Source: Deltaproteobacteria bacterium
GTDB taxonomy: Bacteria > Myxococcota_A > Polyangia > HGW-17
Assembly: GCA_016937155.1 (NCBI GenBank)
Contig: JAFGWM010000018.1
Span: 1-39,510, forward strand
Direction: 5' to 3'
DNA length: 39,510 nt
A program made the translations under genes and the position numbers. This document shows, piece after piece, positions 8,095 through 16,703 of this stretch. The stretch's first letter is position 1. Each line of letters begins with the position of its first letter. The notes beneath the pieces were generated by a model that was not told where the DNA came from, searched no databases, and saw only the letters and a program-made list of their open reading frames with translations.

Positions 8095-9115
8095 TTCAAG
8101 AAAAAATCGCCATCTCAGATATTTTACAACTGATGAAAAACCTCATCGTAATTTTTTTGATGACATTTATCTGTTTAATTCACCACTTGCTCCACTAAAC
8201 ACTGATGCAATCGATACCGGATGTACATTTTCAGGGAGTGGTTTATCCTTTCCGGCAATGATCAGTGCTGTGACCGGCGGGACAGATGAAGGAGCTGAAC
8301 TTAATCGTCTGATGGCTCAGGCTGCGGCTGTTCATAAAATTGCCTTTCAGTCGGGAAGCATCAGAATTGCCCTTGAAAATCCTGAACTTACACCTCACTT
8401 TCAATTAAACAGGCAAAAAGAACTCTCTTTCTATGCTCTAAATATCGGAGCTGTTCAACTGGGAGAATATCCCGTGTCACAGATTTCTGATTTAATGTGT
8501 AAAACAAATGCGCATGCATTGTTTATACATCTTAATAAGCTTCAGGAGCTGGCGCAGGACTCAGGAGACAGGGACTTTTCTCAAATAAAAAGAAGTATTA
8601 CAGAAACTGTTAAAAATCTGGGATTCCCGGTTTTTTTGAAGGAAACCGGCTGTGGATTTGGCCCTGAGCTTCTGGAACACTACATTGCATCCGGTATTGC
8701 TGGAGTTGATACAGGGGGATACGGAGGAACTGATTTTCTGGAAATAGAAAATCAGGGAAATTCAAATAGTGAGTTAATGAAACCATTTGAAAACTGGGGA
8801 GTTCCAACACCGGTATCTGTAATGTTAAATAAAAGTAAGAATATTGAACTCATCGCTGGTGGTGGAGTCAGGAACGGGCTGGATGCTTTAAAAGCTCTTG
8901 CCGTAGGGGCAAATCTGGTAAGTTTTGCTGGTCCGGTTGTAAGGGCTTATTACAAATCCGGATTGAACGGAATTAATAATTTTCTGAAAAATTTCTTTAC
9001 TCAGTTCAGATACGCCATGCTTCTCACAGGAATTTCATGTATTGATGAAATACCAAAACTAAAATACTCCATCAGTCATCAACTTGAGAGCTACCTCAAC
9101 ATACGGAAATCCTAA
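8069..9115 (+). CDS. fni: Type 2 isopentenyl-diphosphate delta-isomerase
   Basis: 348 aa from ATG 8069; a second ATG lies at 8075, and no strong ribosome site separates them. The open frame extends to 8036 but that start is less likely. The enzyme interconverts isopentenyl and dimethylallyl diphosphate using FMN, Mg and reduced nicotinamide cofactor, in the cytoplasm. Family features seen: RKNRH near residue 11, the flavin-binding TGGTDEG at 69-75, the HLNKLQE segment with the conserved Gln-Glu pair, FLKETGCGFG, DTGGYGGTDF, WGVPTPVS, and a final phosphate-binding AGGGVRNGLDALKALAVGA. The length matches the family. It overlaps the end of the HEAT gene and stops 2 bp before mevalonate kinase, indicating a single transcript. 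It is the last step of making both C5 isoprenoid units from mevalonate. Confidence 0.94.
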   Translation: MKMSSENIDSRKNRHLRYFTTDEKPHRNFFDDIYLFNSPLAPLNTDAIDTGCTFSGSGLSFPAMISAVTGGTDEGAELNRLMAQAAAVHKIAFQSGSIRIALENPELTPHFQLNRQKELSFYALNIGAVQLGEYPVSQISDLMCKTNAHALFIHLNKLQELAQDSGDRDFSQIKRSITETVKNLGFPVFLKETGCGFGPELLEHYIASGIAGVDTGGYGGTDFLEIENQGNSNSELMKPFENWGVPTPVSVMLNKSKNIELIAGGGVRNGLDALKALAVGANLVSFAGPVVRAYYKSGLNGINNFLKNFFTQFRYAMLLTGISCIDEIPKLKYSISHQLESYLNIRKS

Positions 9116-9117
9116 CA

Positions 9118-9999
9118 ATGTATACTGCGCATGGAAAGGCGATTCTCCTTGGTGAACATAGCGTTCTATATGGTTCCGGTGCTCTTTGTATCCCTTTAAA
9201 GACAAGGGTTGAATGCTATTTTGTTCATGAGACAGAATGGAAAATCACAATCAATGATGAATTATTCAGAGATAAAAAAGCCTTCGGGCAACTCATAAAA
9301 ATTCTTGAAGATTATTCAGACACTGGTCACTTCAGTTTTGAAACTGAAATACCACCTGGGGCAGGACTTGGCTTCAGTGCCGCAATCAGCAACATTTTTT
9401 CACAGTTCTGCCTGAGAAACTCCAGCCCGTCTCTAAAGGATATTAATTCACTGTCATATAGATTTGAACAGATATTTCATAAAACGCCTTCGGGGCTTGA
9501 TAATACTGCAGTAACCTATAACTCTCCTGTTTTTGTGCTTTCTCAGACATCTTCTATAAAAAATATGATAAATCTGAAACATATACATGGTAACTTTTAT
9601 CTGACAGATATTAATCCGGAAATTATTACAGGGTTTTGTGGAAGTGTCACGCCAACATCTCAGATGGTTGAAACATTCAGGGGTCTTCCTGATGATAAAA
9701 AAGCTTTTTTTGCTACAAATATAGATTCGTTGATCAGTTCGTTTGTTAAATCATACACTGATAGTGACATGAAATCATGCGGACAGTATCTGACTGAGTC
9801 ACACCGGCTATTATGCGAAATGAAAATGTCTTCACCTCAACTTGACGAAATGGTGGAAATTGCCCTTGAAGCCGGGGCGTGGGGAGCAAAAATGACTGGT
9901 GGCGGCGGTGGTGGATGTGTAATTTCAATGGCACCCCCAAGTAAAACTGAAATGATAATAAAAAGGTGGGCAGAAAACGGTTACAGAACTATTGGTTAA
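9118..9999 (+). CDS. mvk: Mevalonate kinase (GHMP family)
   Basis: 293 aa. It phosphorylates mevalonate with ATP in the mevalonate route to isoprenoids. The three GHMP motifs are visible: HGKAILLGEHSVLYG at residues 5-19 (Lys7), PPGAGLGFSAA at 79-89, and KMTGGGGGGC at 258-267. PSGLDN at 125-129 supplies the likely catalytic Asp128. The segment GSVTPTSQMV matches the mevalonate kinase subgroup better than galactokinase or homoserine kinase. Oddity: Phe86 stands where the family normally has the first Ser of GLGSSAA, in the nucleotide-phosphate loop. The gene starts 2 bp after the isomerase stop. It converges with the zinc-finger gene, and the two stop codons overlap on TTAA. Phosphomevalonate kinase and the decarboxylase must lie elsewhere. 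Confidence 0.9.
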   Translation: MYTAHGKAILLGEHSVLYGSGALCIPLKTRVECYFVHETEWKITINDELFRDKKAFGQLIKILEDYSDTGHFSFETEIPPGAGLGFSAAISNIFSQFCLRNSSPSLKDINSLSYRFEQIFHKTPSGLDNTAVTYNSPVFVLSQTSSIKNMINLKHIHGNFYLTDINPEIITGFCGSVTPTSQMVETFRGLPDDKKAFFATNIDSLISSFVKSYTDSDMKSCGQYLTESHRLLCEMKMSSPQLDEMVEIALEAGAWGAKMTGGGGGGCVISMAPPSKTEMIIKRWAENGYRTIG

Positions 10000-11027
10000 A
10001 CTGTAAAGAATTTCTCAGCTGCTTCTCTGTATCTTTGGGGATTTGTGAATTCTTCTTCTTTAACAGGGTTCGGAGCAACTTCGATCCAGTTATTCCCAAG
10101 ACAAACCGGACAGAAGATAATTCCGGTTCCGTGACACTGTTCACATTCAGGATCCGGTTCATTATTTTCGGTGCTTTCATCACAATCACACTGTATCGCT
10201 TCGTCACCATGAAGGGCGCTATTCATTTCGAGAAGTGCACATGGAGCCTCAATCATGGACACTTTCCTGTCCTTATTTAAGGTAATCAGTAGATCTTCTC
10301 CAGCCAGCTCAAAAACACCATAGTAATTTCCATCCTCTTCAAGGGTGAATTCTTCCATATATGAGGGTTCATACCATGGGAACAGCATTTCCGGCCATCC
10401 GATTGCGTCAGCATCAAAGTATTCTTTGTATATTTCACGTAATTCCAGGAAGTGCTGATAAAATGCCTTATCCATCTTCAGTAGAAATTCCGCCATGAGT
10501 GTATTAATTTTCTCATCACCTTCAATGTCAGTCAGCAGAGCATCTTTACTGGTCAGAGGCTCAAAATTTTCATTTTCCTCCTCACCAATAAAAGATGCCA
10601 TGGAAATAACGCCGGTGCCTTTGCAGTTTGGACATTCACCTGTTCCTTCACACATTGGACATACTTCTTCAGTTCCTTCAATCTCCCCTTCACCTTCACA
10701 AATCTGACATTTCCCGGTAAGGTCCTCATCCCATGTGCAATCGCAAGGTGCGAGAATATCGTTAATAAGAAAACTGTCAGTGGTTTTGGCAAGTACAAAA
10801 CTCTCTCCGGTTGAAAGCTCAACTTTGAACATTCCATCCTTTTCTTCAGTATTAAGAATTTTCGGAGTCTCGGACTCATTAACCTCTTCCATTGTATTTT
10901 TTACAGATTCATGAACTTCAGGTGTTGAATAACTCTCTGTTATTCTGGTCCTCTCAGCCATGAATTTTTTTACGGATTTTGAGTGTTTTTCCAGATATTT
11001 CTCCATGAAATTTTTTACATCAGACAT
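9996..11027 (-). CDS. Protein with split DnaJ-type zinc-finger motifs, function unknown
   Basis: 343 aa, start ATG 11027 with AAGGAG eight bases upstream. Two clusters of CxxCxGxG-like motifs are seen: the first at residues 95-139 (Cys 95, 97, 107, 110, 123, 126, 132, 135), the second at 280-312 (Cys 280, 282, 295, 298, 306, 309). They resemble the zinc-binding region of DnaJ, but there is no J domain. Between them lies an acidic, aromatic-rich stretch of about 140 residues of unrecognised fold. Residues 1-60 are charged and helical. The gene starts 23 bp after dnaB on the same strand, so it is probably the last gene of the rpsF-dnaB operon, and its stop overlaps that of mevalonate kinase. 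A zinc-bearing chaperone-like or RNA-associated role is possible, but nothing here proves it. Confidence 0.8.
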   Translation of the reverse strand: MSDVKNFMEKYLEKHSKSVKKFMAERTRITESYSTPEVHESVKNTMEEVNESETPKILNTEEKDGMFKVELSTGESFVLAKTTDSFLINDILAPCDCTWDEDLTGKCQICEGEGEIEGTEEVCPMCEGTGECPNCKGTGVISMASFIGEEENENFEPLTSKDALLTDIEGDEKINTLMAEFLLKMDKAFYQHFLELREIYKEYFDADAIGWPEMLFPWYEPSYMEEFTLEEDGNYYGVFELAGEDLLITLNKDRKVSMIEAPCALLEMNSALHGDEAIQCDCDESTENNEPDPECEQCHGTGIIFCPVCLGNNWIEVAPNPVKEEEFTNPQRYREAAEKFFTV

Positions 11028-11050
11028 TTATTGCATTCTCCTTATAAATG

Positions 11051-12481
11051 CTAAAAATCGGGACTATCCTGCGGAGGGCCCCACTCATCCTGCTCATACT
11101 GAGCCTTGTTTTCAAATCTTGTATACTTGTGTTTGAAGATCAATTCAACAGACCCCGTGGGACCATTACGATGTTTGGCCAAAATAAGCTCAGCCTGTCC
11201 TTTGAGGGACTCATCATCCCTTTTATAATATTCGGGACGATGCAAAAACAGGATTATATCAGCATCCTGTTCAATTGATCCTGACTCCCTGAGATGACTC
11301 AGCCTCGGCTTCTTGTCCTCAGTTTCCTCAACTTTTCTGTTCAACTGAGCCAGCACAAGAATTGGCACACCAATTTCTCTGGCCAGTGCCTTAAGACCTC
11401 TGGAGATATCACTGACTTCCTGCTCACGATTTCCACCCTTTGTATTATTTCCGTGCATCAACTGCAGATAGTCGATTACAACAAGCCCGCCACCTTCATA
11501 ACCAGCCGGAAAATACTTTCTGTTGGACTTCCACTGGCGGCACCGTGCTCTCAGAGTCTGTATAGAAATACCCGGAGTGTCATCCAGAAGCATAGGATAC
11601 TTATATATTATAGATGCACCTTTTTGCAGCATCCCCATCATAGTATGATCAGACCCCATAATCTTACCTGTTTGAAGAATTGCCCTGAGTCTTTGCATAT
11701 CAACTTTTGAAACACTTGCCAGAAGCCTTGTGGTTAGCTGTTCTGTATTCATTTCGAGACTGAAGACCAGTGTTGGAATATTCTGCGCAGCCACATTTTC
11801 TGCAATATTAAGGGCAAAGCTGGTTTTACCCATAGAAGGCCTTGCTCCAAGAATAATCAAATCACCACTTGAAAAACCACCTGTAAGACTGTCAAGATCG
11901 GTAAAACCACTGGGTATTCCGGATCTTCTGTCCGGATTTCTGGTAATTCTGTCCCACTTGGTGAAAAAGTTCGTAACCTCTTCACCTATTTCACTGAACG
12001 AAGCAACCCGTTCCTCCTGAGTTGCGGCATAAATTTTCCCACCTGCCCAGTCGAAGTATTGATTCTCTTCAATCTCATCGGGAAGCTCATAACCAGCACT
12101 GGTTATCTCCGCACTTGCTTCAATAACCGCTCTCATCCTGGATTTCATTCTCACTATATGAGCATAGTGTTCAGCATTTGCAGTGGTGGGCACCTGTGAA
12201 GTCAACTCCACAAGGTATTCCAGACCTCCAATATTTTTGAGCATATCCCCATGTGTAACCAGCTCATTTTCCATGGTTGTAAGATCAATTGGAGTCTGCT
12301 TCTGATTACAGCTTTGCATCGCTTCATAGATGGTTCTATGAGCTGGAATATAAAAATCCAGAGGGGAAATAACCGGAGCTATGATATCAAAAATTGCATT
12401 ATCAAGGAATACTGCTCCTAAAACCGCAGTTTCTGCCTGTCTGCTGTGAGGTTTTACTTTTCCTGCGGTATCACTGGCCAT
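11051..12481 (-). CDS. dnaB: Replicative DNA helicase DnaB
   Basis: 476 aa, typical length. The hexameric ATP-driven helicase unwinds DNA at the replication fork and recruits primase. Residues about 12-115 are the N-terminal helical domain (RQAETAVLGAVFLDN). Walker A is GARPSMGKT at 212-220, Walker B is VVIDYLQLM at 334-342, and the later AQLNR.VE and SGSIEQDADI..FLHR segments carry the Arg-finger and sensor regions. About 14 extra residues including a Gly run (YEGGG) lie just before Walker B; otherwise the protein is standard. No intein is seen. AGGAA precedes the ATG at 12481. It follows rplI after 162 bp and is followed by the zinc-finger gene after 23 bp. Confidence 0.97.
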   Translation of the reverse strand: MASDTAGKVKPHSRQAETAVLGAVFLDNAIFDIIAPVISPLDFYIPAHRTIYEAMQSCNQKQTPIDLTTMENELVTHGDMLKNIGGLEYLVELTSQVPTTANAEHYAHIVRMKSRMRAVIEASAEITSAGYELPDEIEENQYFDWAGGKIYAATQEERVASFSEIGEEVTNFFTKWDRITRNPDRRSGIPSGFTDLDSLTGGFSSGDLIILGARPSMGKTSFALNIAENVAAQNIPTLVFSLEMNTEQLTTRLLASVSKVDMQRLRAILQTGKIMGSDHTMMGMLQKGASIIYKYPMLLDDTPGISIQTLRARCRQWKSNRKYFPAGYEGGGLVVIDYLQLMHGNNTKGGNREQEVSDISRGLKALAREIGVPILVLAQLNRKVEETEDKKPRLSHLRESGSIEQDADIILFLHRPEYYKRDDESLKGQAELILAKHRNGPTGSVELIFKHKYTRFENKAQYEQDEWGPPQDSPDF

Positions 12482-12643
12482 TTACAATTCCTGAGTTTCA
12501 TTCATCGCGATCGTGTCGCAACTAACGTGCAAAATAATACAACCCGAAGTTTTTAACAATGAGAAACTTTACCTGCTGAAGGTTACGAAAAGAATGTGGA
12601 AAACTGAAGAAATTCCAGTCTGTTTTAATTAAAGAAGTGTTGA

Positions 12644-13096
12644 TTACTCGGAAACAACCCAAACTTTGAGGGTTGCTTCAACTTCGGCATCAAGTTTCAC
12701 TGAAATTGAGTGAACACCAAGAGTTTTGAGAGGCTCATCCATCAAAAGACTTTTTTTATTAAGGGTTACACCCTGACTTCCAAGAGCCTCAATTACTTCT
12801 CTTTGAGTCACACTGCCAAAGAGTTTGTCACTTTCACCAACTTTTTTCTGTATAGTGATAGTAAGTTCCTCAAGTCTGGCCTTCATATCCTCTGAAGTCT
12901 TGATGAGTTTTGAACGTCGGGCTGTGATAACCTGACGGTCATGCTCGAGTTTCGCTTTGTTCTTTTTGGTGGCAACAATGGCTAAACCTTTAGGCACAAG
13001 ATAATTTCTGCCGTAACCGTTACGCACCTTTAATATATCTCCACTTTTTCCAAGATTGGAAACATCATCTCTTAAAATAATTTCCATGAAGCCCAT
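12644..13096 (-). CDS. rplI: 50S ribosomal protein L9
   Basis: 150 aa, usual length. The N-terminal domain (MEIILRDDVSNLGKSGDILKV) binds 23S rRNA and contains the conserved NGYGRNYLVPKGLA segment at about residues 27-40. A long connecting helix follows, then the C-terminal domain (SVTQREVIEAL). AAGGAG lies six bases before the ATG at 13096, which supports that start; an internal ATG three codons later would give the more usual ME.. beginning. It is 18 bp downstream of rpsR in the standard rpsF-rpsR-rplI order. Confidence 0.96.
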   Translation of the reverse strand: MGFMEIILRDDVSNLGKSGDILKVRNGYGRNYLVPKGLAIVATKKNKAKLEHDRQVITARRSKLIKTSEDMKARLEELTITIQKKVGESDKLFGSVTQREVIEALGSQGVTLNKKSLLMDEPLKTLGVHSISVKLDAEVEATLKVWVVSE

Positions 13097-13114
13097 GGTT
13101 AACTCCTTTCGATA

Positions 13115-13348
13115 TTACCTGATCACAGTGAACGGCATAAGAGCAACCATTCTTGCTCTTTTAATAGCGACAGTCAGTCTTCTCTGATGTCTTGCACATG
13201 TACCGCTTATACGTGAAGGAACAATCTTGCCTCTGTCAGTTATATAGTTTCTGAGAAGCTGAGTGTTTTTATAGTCAATAGGCACTGTGATATTCTCACA
13301 GAAATAGCAAACTTTCCGTCTGTTGAAACGTCTTTTTTTATCGTACAT
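13115..13348 (-). CDS. rpsR: 30S ribosomal protein S18
   Basis: 77 aa, usual length. Contains KVCYFC near residues 13-17, IDYKN, the [20 protein letters not shown] core and [13 protein letters not shown], all hallmarks of S18. Cys pairs are retained, so this is the zinc-binding (C+) form. It forms the S6-S18 heterodimer on the 30S platform. The gene lies 11 bp after rpsF. In many bacteria ssb sits between rpsF and rpsR; here it does not. Confidence 0.97.
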   Translation of the reverse strand: MYDKKRRFNRRKVCYFCENITVPIDYKNTQLLRNYITDRGKIVPSRISGTCARHQRRLTVAIKRARMVALMPFTVIR

Positions 13349-13359
13349 TGGGCTTCTCC

Positions 13360-13863
13360 TTAATCCTTGTCTTCTTCGTCATCATCAGCATCGGAATCAG
13401 AATCTTCATCATTGGAACCTTCTTCCATTTTTTCCGGTGCAGGTTTAACTTCCGGTTCTTCCTCAACTGCATTCAGATCAGCTACTGCTTTAACCATGTC
13501 ATCACTGAATTCAGCAGGGCGGGCATTGGGATCCACATCTGCATCAACAAGGATTGTCATGTATCTGATTACCTTTTCAATCATTCTGAGAACTCTCTCA
13601 ACTTCAGCCATAAGCTCGAAATATCCAAGAATTCTCCAGTAAAGATAGATACCTTTTCTCTCTTTACGGATTTCATAGGCAAGCCTGCGGCGTCCCCAGT
13701 TTTCAATACTGGCGATGCGCCCTTCTTTTCTTTCCACAACATCACTTACCCTTTTGATCAGGGTTTTGATGTCATCACTTGAAGTCTCAGGTCTGAGAAT
13801 AACGATGAGTTCGTATTCTCTGACACTTCCGATTTCATCCTGATAAGATCTGCTTAATGTCAT
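13360..13863 (-). CDS. rpsF: 30S ribosomal protein S6 with acidic tail
   Basis: 167 aa; a typical S6 is 95-135 aa. AGGGAG precedes the ATG at 13863. The S6 core spans about residues 15-110: [32 protein letters not shown], then an [14 protein letters not shown] segment. The C-terminal 50 residues are strongly acidic and finish in a run of Asp/Glu/Ser ([18 protein letters not shown]). S6 binds S18 on the small subunit. Acidic S6 tails occur in other bacteria (E. coli S6 is glutamylated at its end); this one is unusually long. It heads the rpsF-rpsR-rplI-dnaB operon. Confidence 0.95.
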   Translation of the reverse strand: MTLSRSYQDEIGSVREYELIVILRPETSSDDIKTLIKRVSDVVERKEGRIASIENWGRRRLAYEIRKERKGIYLYWRILGYFELMAEVERVLRMIEKVIRYMTILVDADVDPNARPAEFSDDMVKAVADLNAVEEEPEVKPAPEKMEEGSNDEDSDSDADDDEEDKD

Positions 13864-13878
13864 TCAAAATCTCCCTTC

Positions 13879-13943
13879 GGACCGGCCATAGGCACTGGGC
13901 CCCAATCTGGTTATGGAGCAGGAAGCAATTAGAGTATCTGCTC
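13879..13943 (-). promoter_or_regulatory. rpsF leader stem-loops, possible S6:S18 autoregulatory site
   Basis: Two stem-loops can be drawn in the short leader on the minus strand. The distal one pairs GAGCAG with CTGCTC (13938-13943 with 13916-13921). The proximal one (13879-13903) pairs GGCC with GGCC and flanking GG with CC around a small GC-rich bulge, ending just before the AGGGAG ribosome site. Many bacterial rpsF leaders carry a stem with a CCG-containing bulge bound by the S6:S18 complex. A GGCCGGUCC stretch here could serve, but I cannot place the bulge confidently. Confidence 0.35.
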
Positions 13944-13955
13944 TCAGAGGGGTGA

Positions 13956-13984
13956 AAAATAGTTGATAGTCTATCTTTGATCAA
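13956..13984 (-). promoter_or_regulatory. Candidate sigma70-type promoter of the rpsF operon
   Basis: TTGATC (13979-13984) and TATTTT (13956-13961) on the minus strand are separated by 17 bp. Each matches four of six consensus bases. Transcription would start near 13949, giving a leader of about 85 nt that contains the stem-loops described for rpsF. Confidence 0.4.
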
Positions 13985-14133
13985 GATCTTTTTTGACTTT
14001 TTTTTGAATTGTTGTAACTAGTTTCATCGTATCCGCTGTGGAATTTGCACAAAATGGCAGATACCGGGCAGATTTATATGACTGTTTTAGTATTGTATCA
14101 GTATTTTATATAAACCCAAATGAGGCATTTCAA

Positions 14134-16689
14134 ATGGAATACAATTTCACTTCTATTGAAAAAGACTGGCAGAAAACCTGGGAAACAGCTGAAGTTTTTA
14201 CTTCAAAAGTAAAAGAGGATATGGAAAAATTCTATGTCCTTGAGATGTTTCCATACCCATCAGGCAAACTCCATATGGGCCATGTCAGAAATTATTCAAT
14301 TGGTGATGTAACTGCAAGGTGCAAAAGACGAATGGGGAAAAACGTTCTTTACCCAATGGGATGGGATGCGTTTGGTCTTCCAGCTGAGAATGCAGCAATG
14401 AAAGCAAATGTTCACCCTGCCAACTGGACTTATTCCAACATAGACCAGATGCGCCAACAATTGAAAGCACTTGGATATTCATATGACTGGAATCGTGAAA
14501 TAGCCACCTGTCACCCTGATTACTTCAAATGGGAACAGCGAATTTTTCAGCAGATGCTTGATAAAAAACTGGTCTACAGGAAATCTTCATATGTTAACTG
14601 GTGTAATGACTGCGCCACAGTACTTGCTAATGAACAGGTTGAAAACGGACAGTGCTGGCGTTGTGGTAGCGAAGTTGAACAAAAGGAACTTATTCAGTGG
14701 TTTTTCCGAATTACAGATTACGCTTCGGAGCTTTTGAGGGATCTGGATAAACTAAAGGATGGATGGCCTGAAAAAGTTCTCACAATGCAGAAAAACTGGA
14801 TAGGCGAAAGCCACGGGGCAATGGTAACATTCAGACTTGAGGAAAGCTGTAATAACACTGACTCCATTGATGTTTTCACAACAAGAGCTGATACACTTTT
14901 TGGTGTTACTTTTATGAGTATCGCTGCGGAGCATCCCCTTGCTCTTGAACTGGCAAAGGGAACATCCGCAGAAAATGAAGTCTGCGATTTTGTACTGAAA
15001 GTAAGAAATGAAGACAAAATAAAAAGAACAAGTGAGGATTATGAAAAAGAGGGTATTTTCACAGGAAAATATGCGATTAATCCACTGACTGGTGATCGAA
15101 TTCCTGTTTATGTGGCAAATTTTGTGCTCATGGATTATGGAACCGGTGCTGTTATGGCTGTTCCCGCGCATGATCAGAGAGATTTCGATTTTGCACGCAA
15201 GTATAAAATTCCTCTCAAAATTGTTATCAGAGATCAGAACACTCCTGAACATCCTGAAATGATGACTGAAGCTTTCGTTGAAGATGGTATTATGTGCAAC
15301 TCTCAGGAATTTGACGGTACTCCCAACAGAGAGGGAATTGGAGCTGTAGTGAACCGTCTGTCAAATGAAGGTCTCGGCAAAATGACTGTAAATTACAGAC
15401 TGAGGGATTGGGGAATATCCAGACAGCGTTACTGGGGAACGCCAATCCCCATGATCCACTGTGATAAGTGCGGCCTTGTAAAAGTTCCGGACAATGAACT
15501 GCCGGTTACATTACCCGATGATATTAACTGGCAGGATCATAAAAGTGGTTCACCCCTTGCCGCTCACCCCACATGGAAGCATGTCAAATGTCCTGAATGT
15601 GGTAGTGATGCACTCCGTGACTGTGACACAATGGATACCTTTGTAGAATCATCATGGTACTTTCTGAGATATACATCCCCAAGATTTGATCATGCCCCGT
15701 TCCAGAAAAATGAAGCAAATTACTGGATGGGAGTTGATCAGTATATCGGTGGCGTAGAGCACGCCGTAATGCATCTGCTTTACGCAAGATTCTTCACAAA
15801 AGTACTCCGGGATCTCGGATATGTGGATATTGATGAACCATTTAAACGACTTCTTACTCAGGGAATGGTCACAATGGTTACATCAAAATGCGAAAATCAT
15901 GACTGGCTTCTTCCTTCAGAAGTGGAAAACGGAAAGTGCATCCACTGCGGTAATGATGTTGTTTCCGGCAGAGTGGAAAAAATGAGTAAAAGCAAAAAGA
16001 ACGTTGTTGATCCGCTTCAGTACATTGAGAAATACGGGGCTGATACTGTTCGGTTTTTTATGCTTAGTGATTCTCCTCCTGAAAGGGATCTGGAATGGAG
16101 TGATAATGCAGTGGAAGGAAGTCACAAGTTCATACAGAAAGTCTGGAAGCTTTTTGTGAAAGCCCATTCCAGAGGTTACTTTGACCTCGATTGTACCCCA
16201 TCTCCTGTTTCCGTCCTGAAGACGGCTCACAAAGCCCTGAAAAAAGTGACTTCAGATATGGACAGATTTCATTTCAACACAGTCATAGCTGAAATCAGAG
16301 TTCTTTTTAATGAAATATCCGCAATGGAACCTGAAACTGATGGTGAAAAAGCAGCATATGCAAGTGCACTTATAACAGGAATTCATATGCTGAATCCTTT
16401 CGCTCCGCATATGACTGAAGAATTATGGAAAATAGCAGGTAATTCCTCAATGCTTGTAAACACCCCATGGCCTCAGTGGGATGAAGAGTTAATAAAAGAA
16501 AACACGTTTCTTCTGATAGTGCAGGTGAATGGAAAACTCAGAGACAGAATTGAGGTTGGTGTGAATTCTTCAAAAGAGGAAATTGAGTCAGTTATAAGAG
16601 AATCTCCTAAAATTCAGGAGTTTTTATCTGCGGGACCATTGAAAAAATTCATTTATGTTCCAGGCAGGCTGGTAAATCTTGTTATTTGA
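14134..16689 (+). CDS. leuS: Leucyl-tRNA synthetase
   Basis: 851 aa from the ATG at 14134, chosen because GAGG lies eight bases upstream and the protein then begins with the normal [16 protein letters not shown]; the open frame extends to 14038. It charges tRNA-Leu with leucine. HMGH (47-50) in [11 protein letters not shown] and KMSKS (616-620) are the class I ATP-site signatures. A zinc-type insertion ([19 protein letters not shown]), the CP1 editing domain ([21 protein letters not shown]) and a C-terminal anticodon/tail domain are present. Length and order match bacterial LeuRS. Its stop lies 14 bp before the start of lysS. Confidence 0.97.
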   Translation: MEYNFTSIEKDWQKTWETAEVFTSKVKEDMEKFYVLEMFPYPSGKLHMGHVRNYSIGDVTARCKRRMGKNVLYPMGWDAFGLPAENAAMKANVHPANWTYSNIDQMRQQLKALGYSYDWNREIATCHPDYFKWEQRIFQQMLDKKLVYRKSSYVNWCNDCATVLANEQVENGQCWRCGSEVEQKELIQWFFRITDYASELLRDLDKLKDGWPEKVLTMQKNWIGESHGAMVTFRLEESCNNTDSIDVFTTRADTLFGVTFMSIAAEHPLALELAKGTSAENEVCDFVLKVRNEDKIKRTSEDYEKEGIFTGKYAINPLTGDRIPVYVANFVLMDYGTGAVMAVPAHDQRDFDFARKYKIPLKIVIRDQNTPEHPEMMTEAFVEDGIMCNSQEFDGTPNREGIGAVVNRLSNEGLGKMTVNYRLRDWGISRQRYWGTPIPMIHCDKCGLVKVPDNELPVTLPDDINWQDHKSGSPLAAHPTWKHVKCPECGSDALRDCDTMDTFVESSWYFLRYTSPRFDHAPFQKNEANYWMGVDQYIGGVEHAVMHLLYARFFTKVLRDLGYVDIDEPFKRLLTQGMVTMVTSKCENHDWLLPSEVENGKCIHCGNDVVSGRVEKMSKSKKNVVDPLQYIEKYGADTVRFFMLSDSPPERDLEWSDNAVEGSHKFIQKVWKLFVKAHSRGYFDLDCTPSPVSVLKTAHKALKKVTSDMDRFHFNTVIAEIRVLFNEISAMEPETDGEKAAYASALITGIHMLNPFAPHMTEELWKIAGNSSMLVNTPWPQWDEELIKENTFLLIVQVNGKLRDRIEVGVNSSKEEIESVIRESPKIQEFLSAGPLKKFIYVPGRLVNLVI

Positions 16690-16703
16690 AAGGACTGTTA
16701 ATA

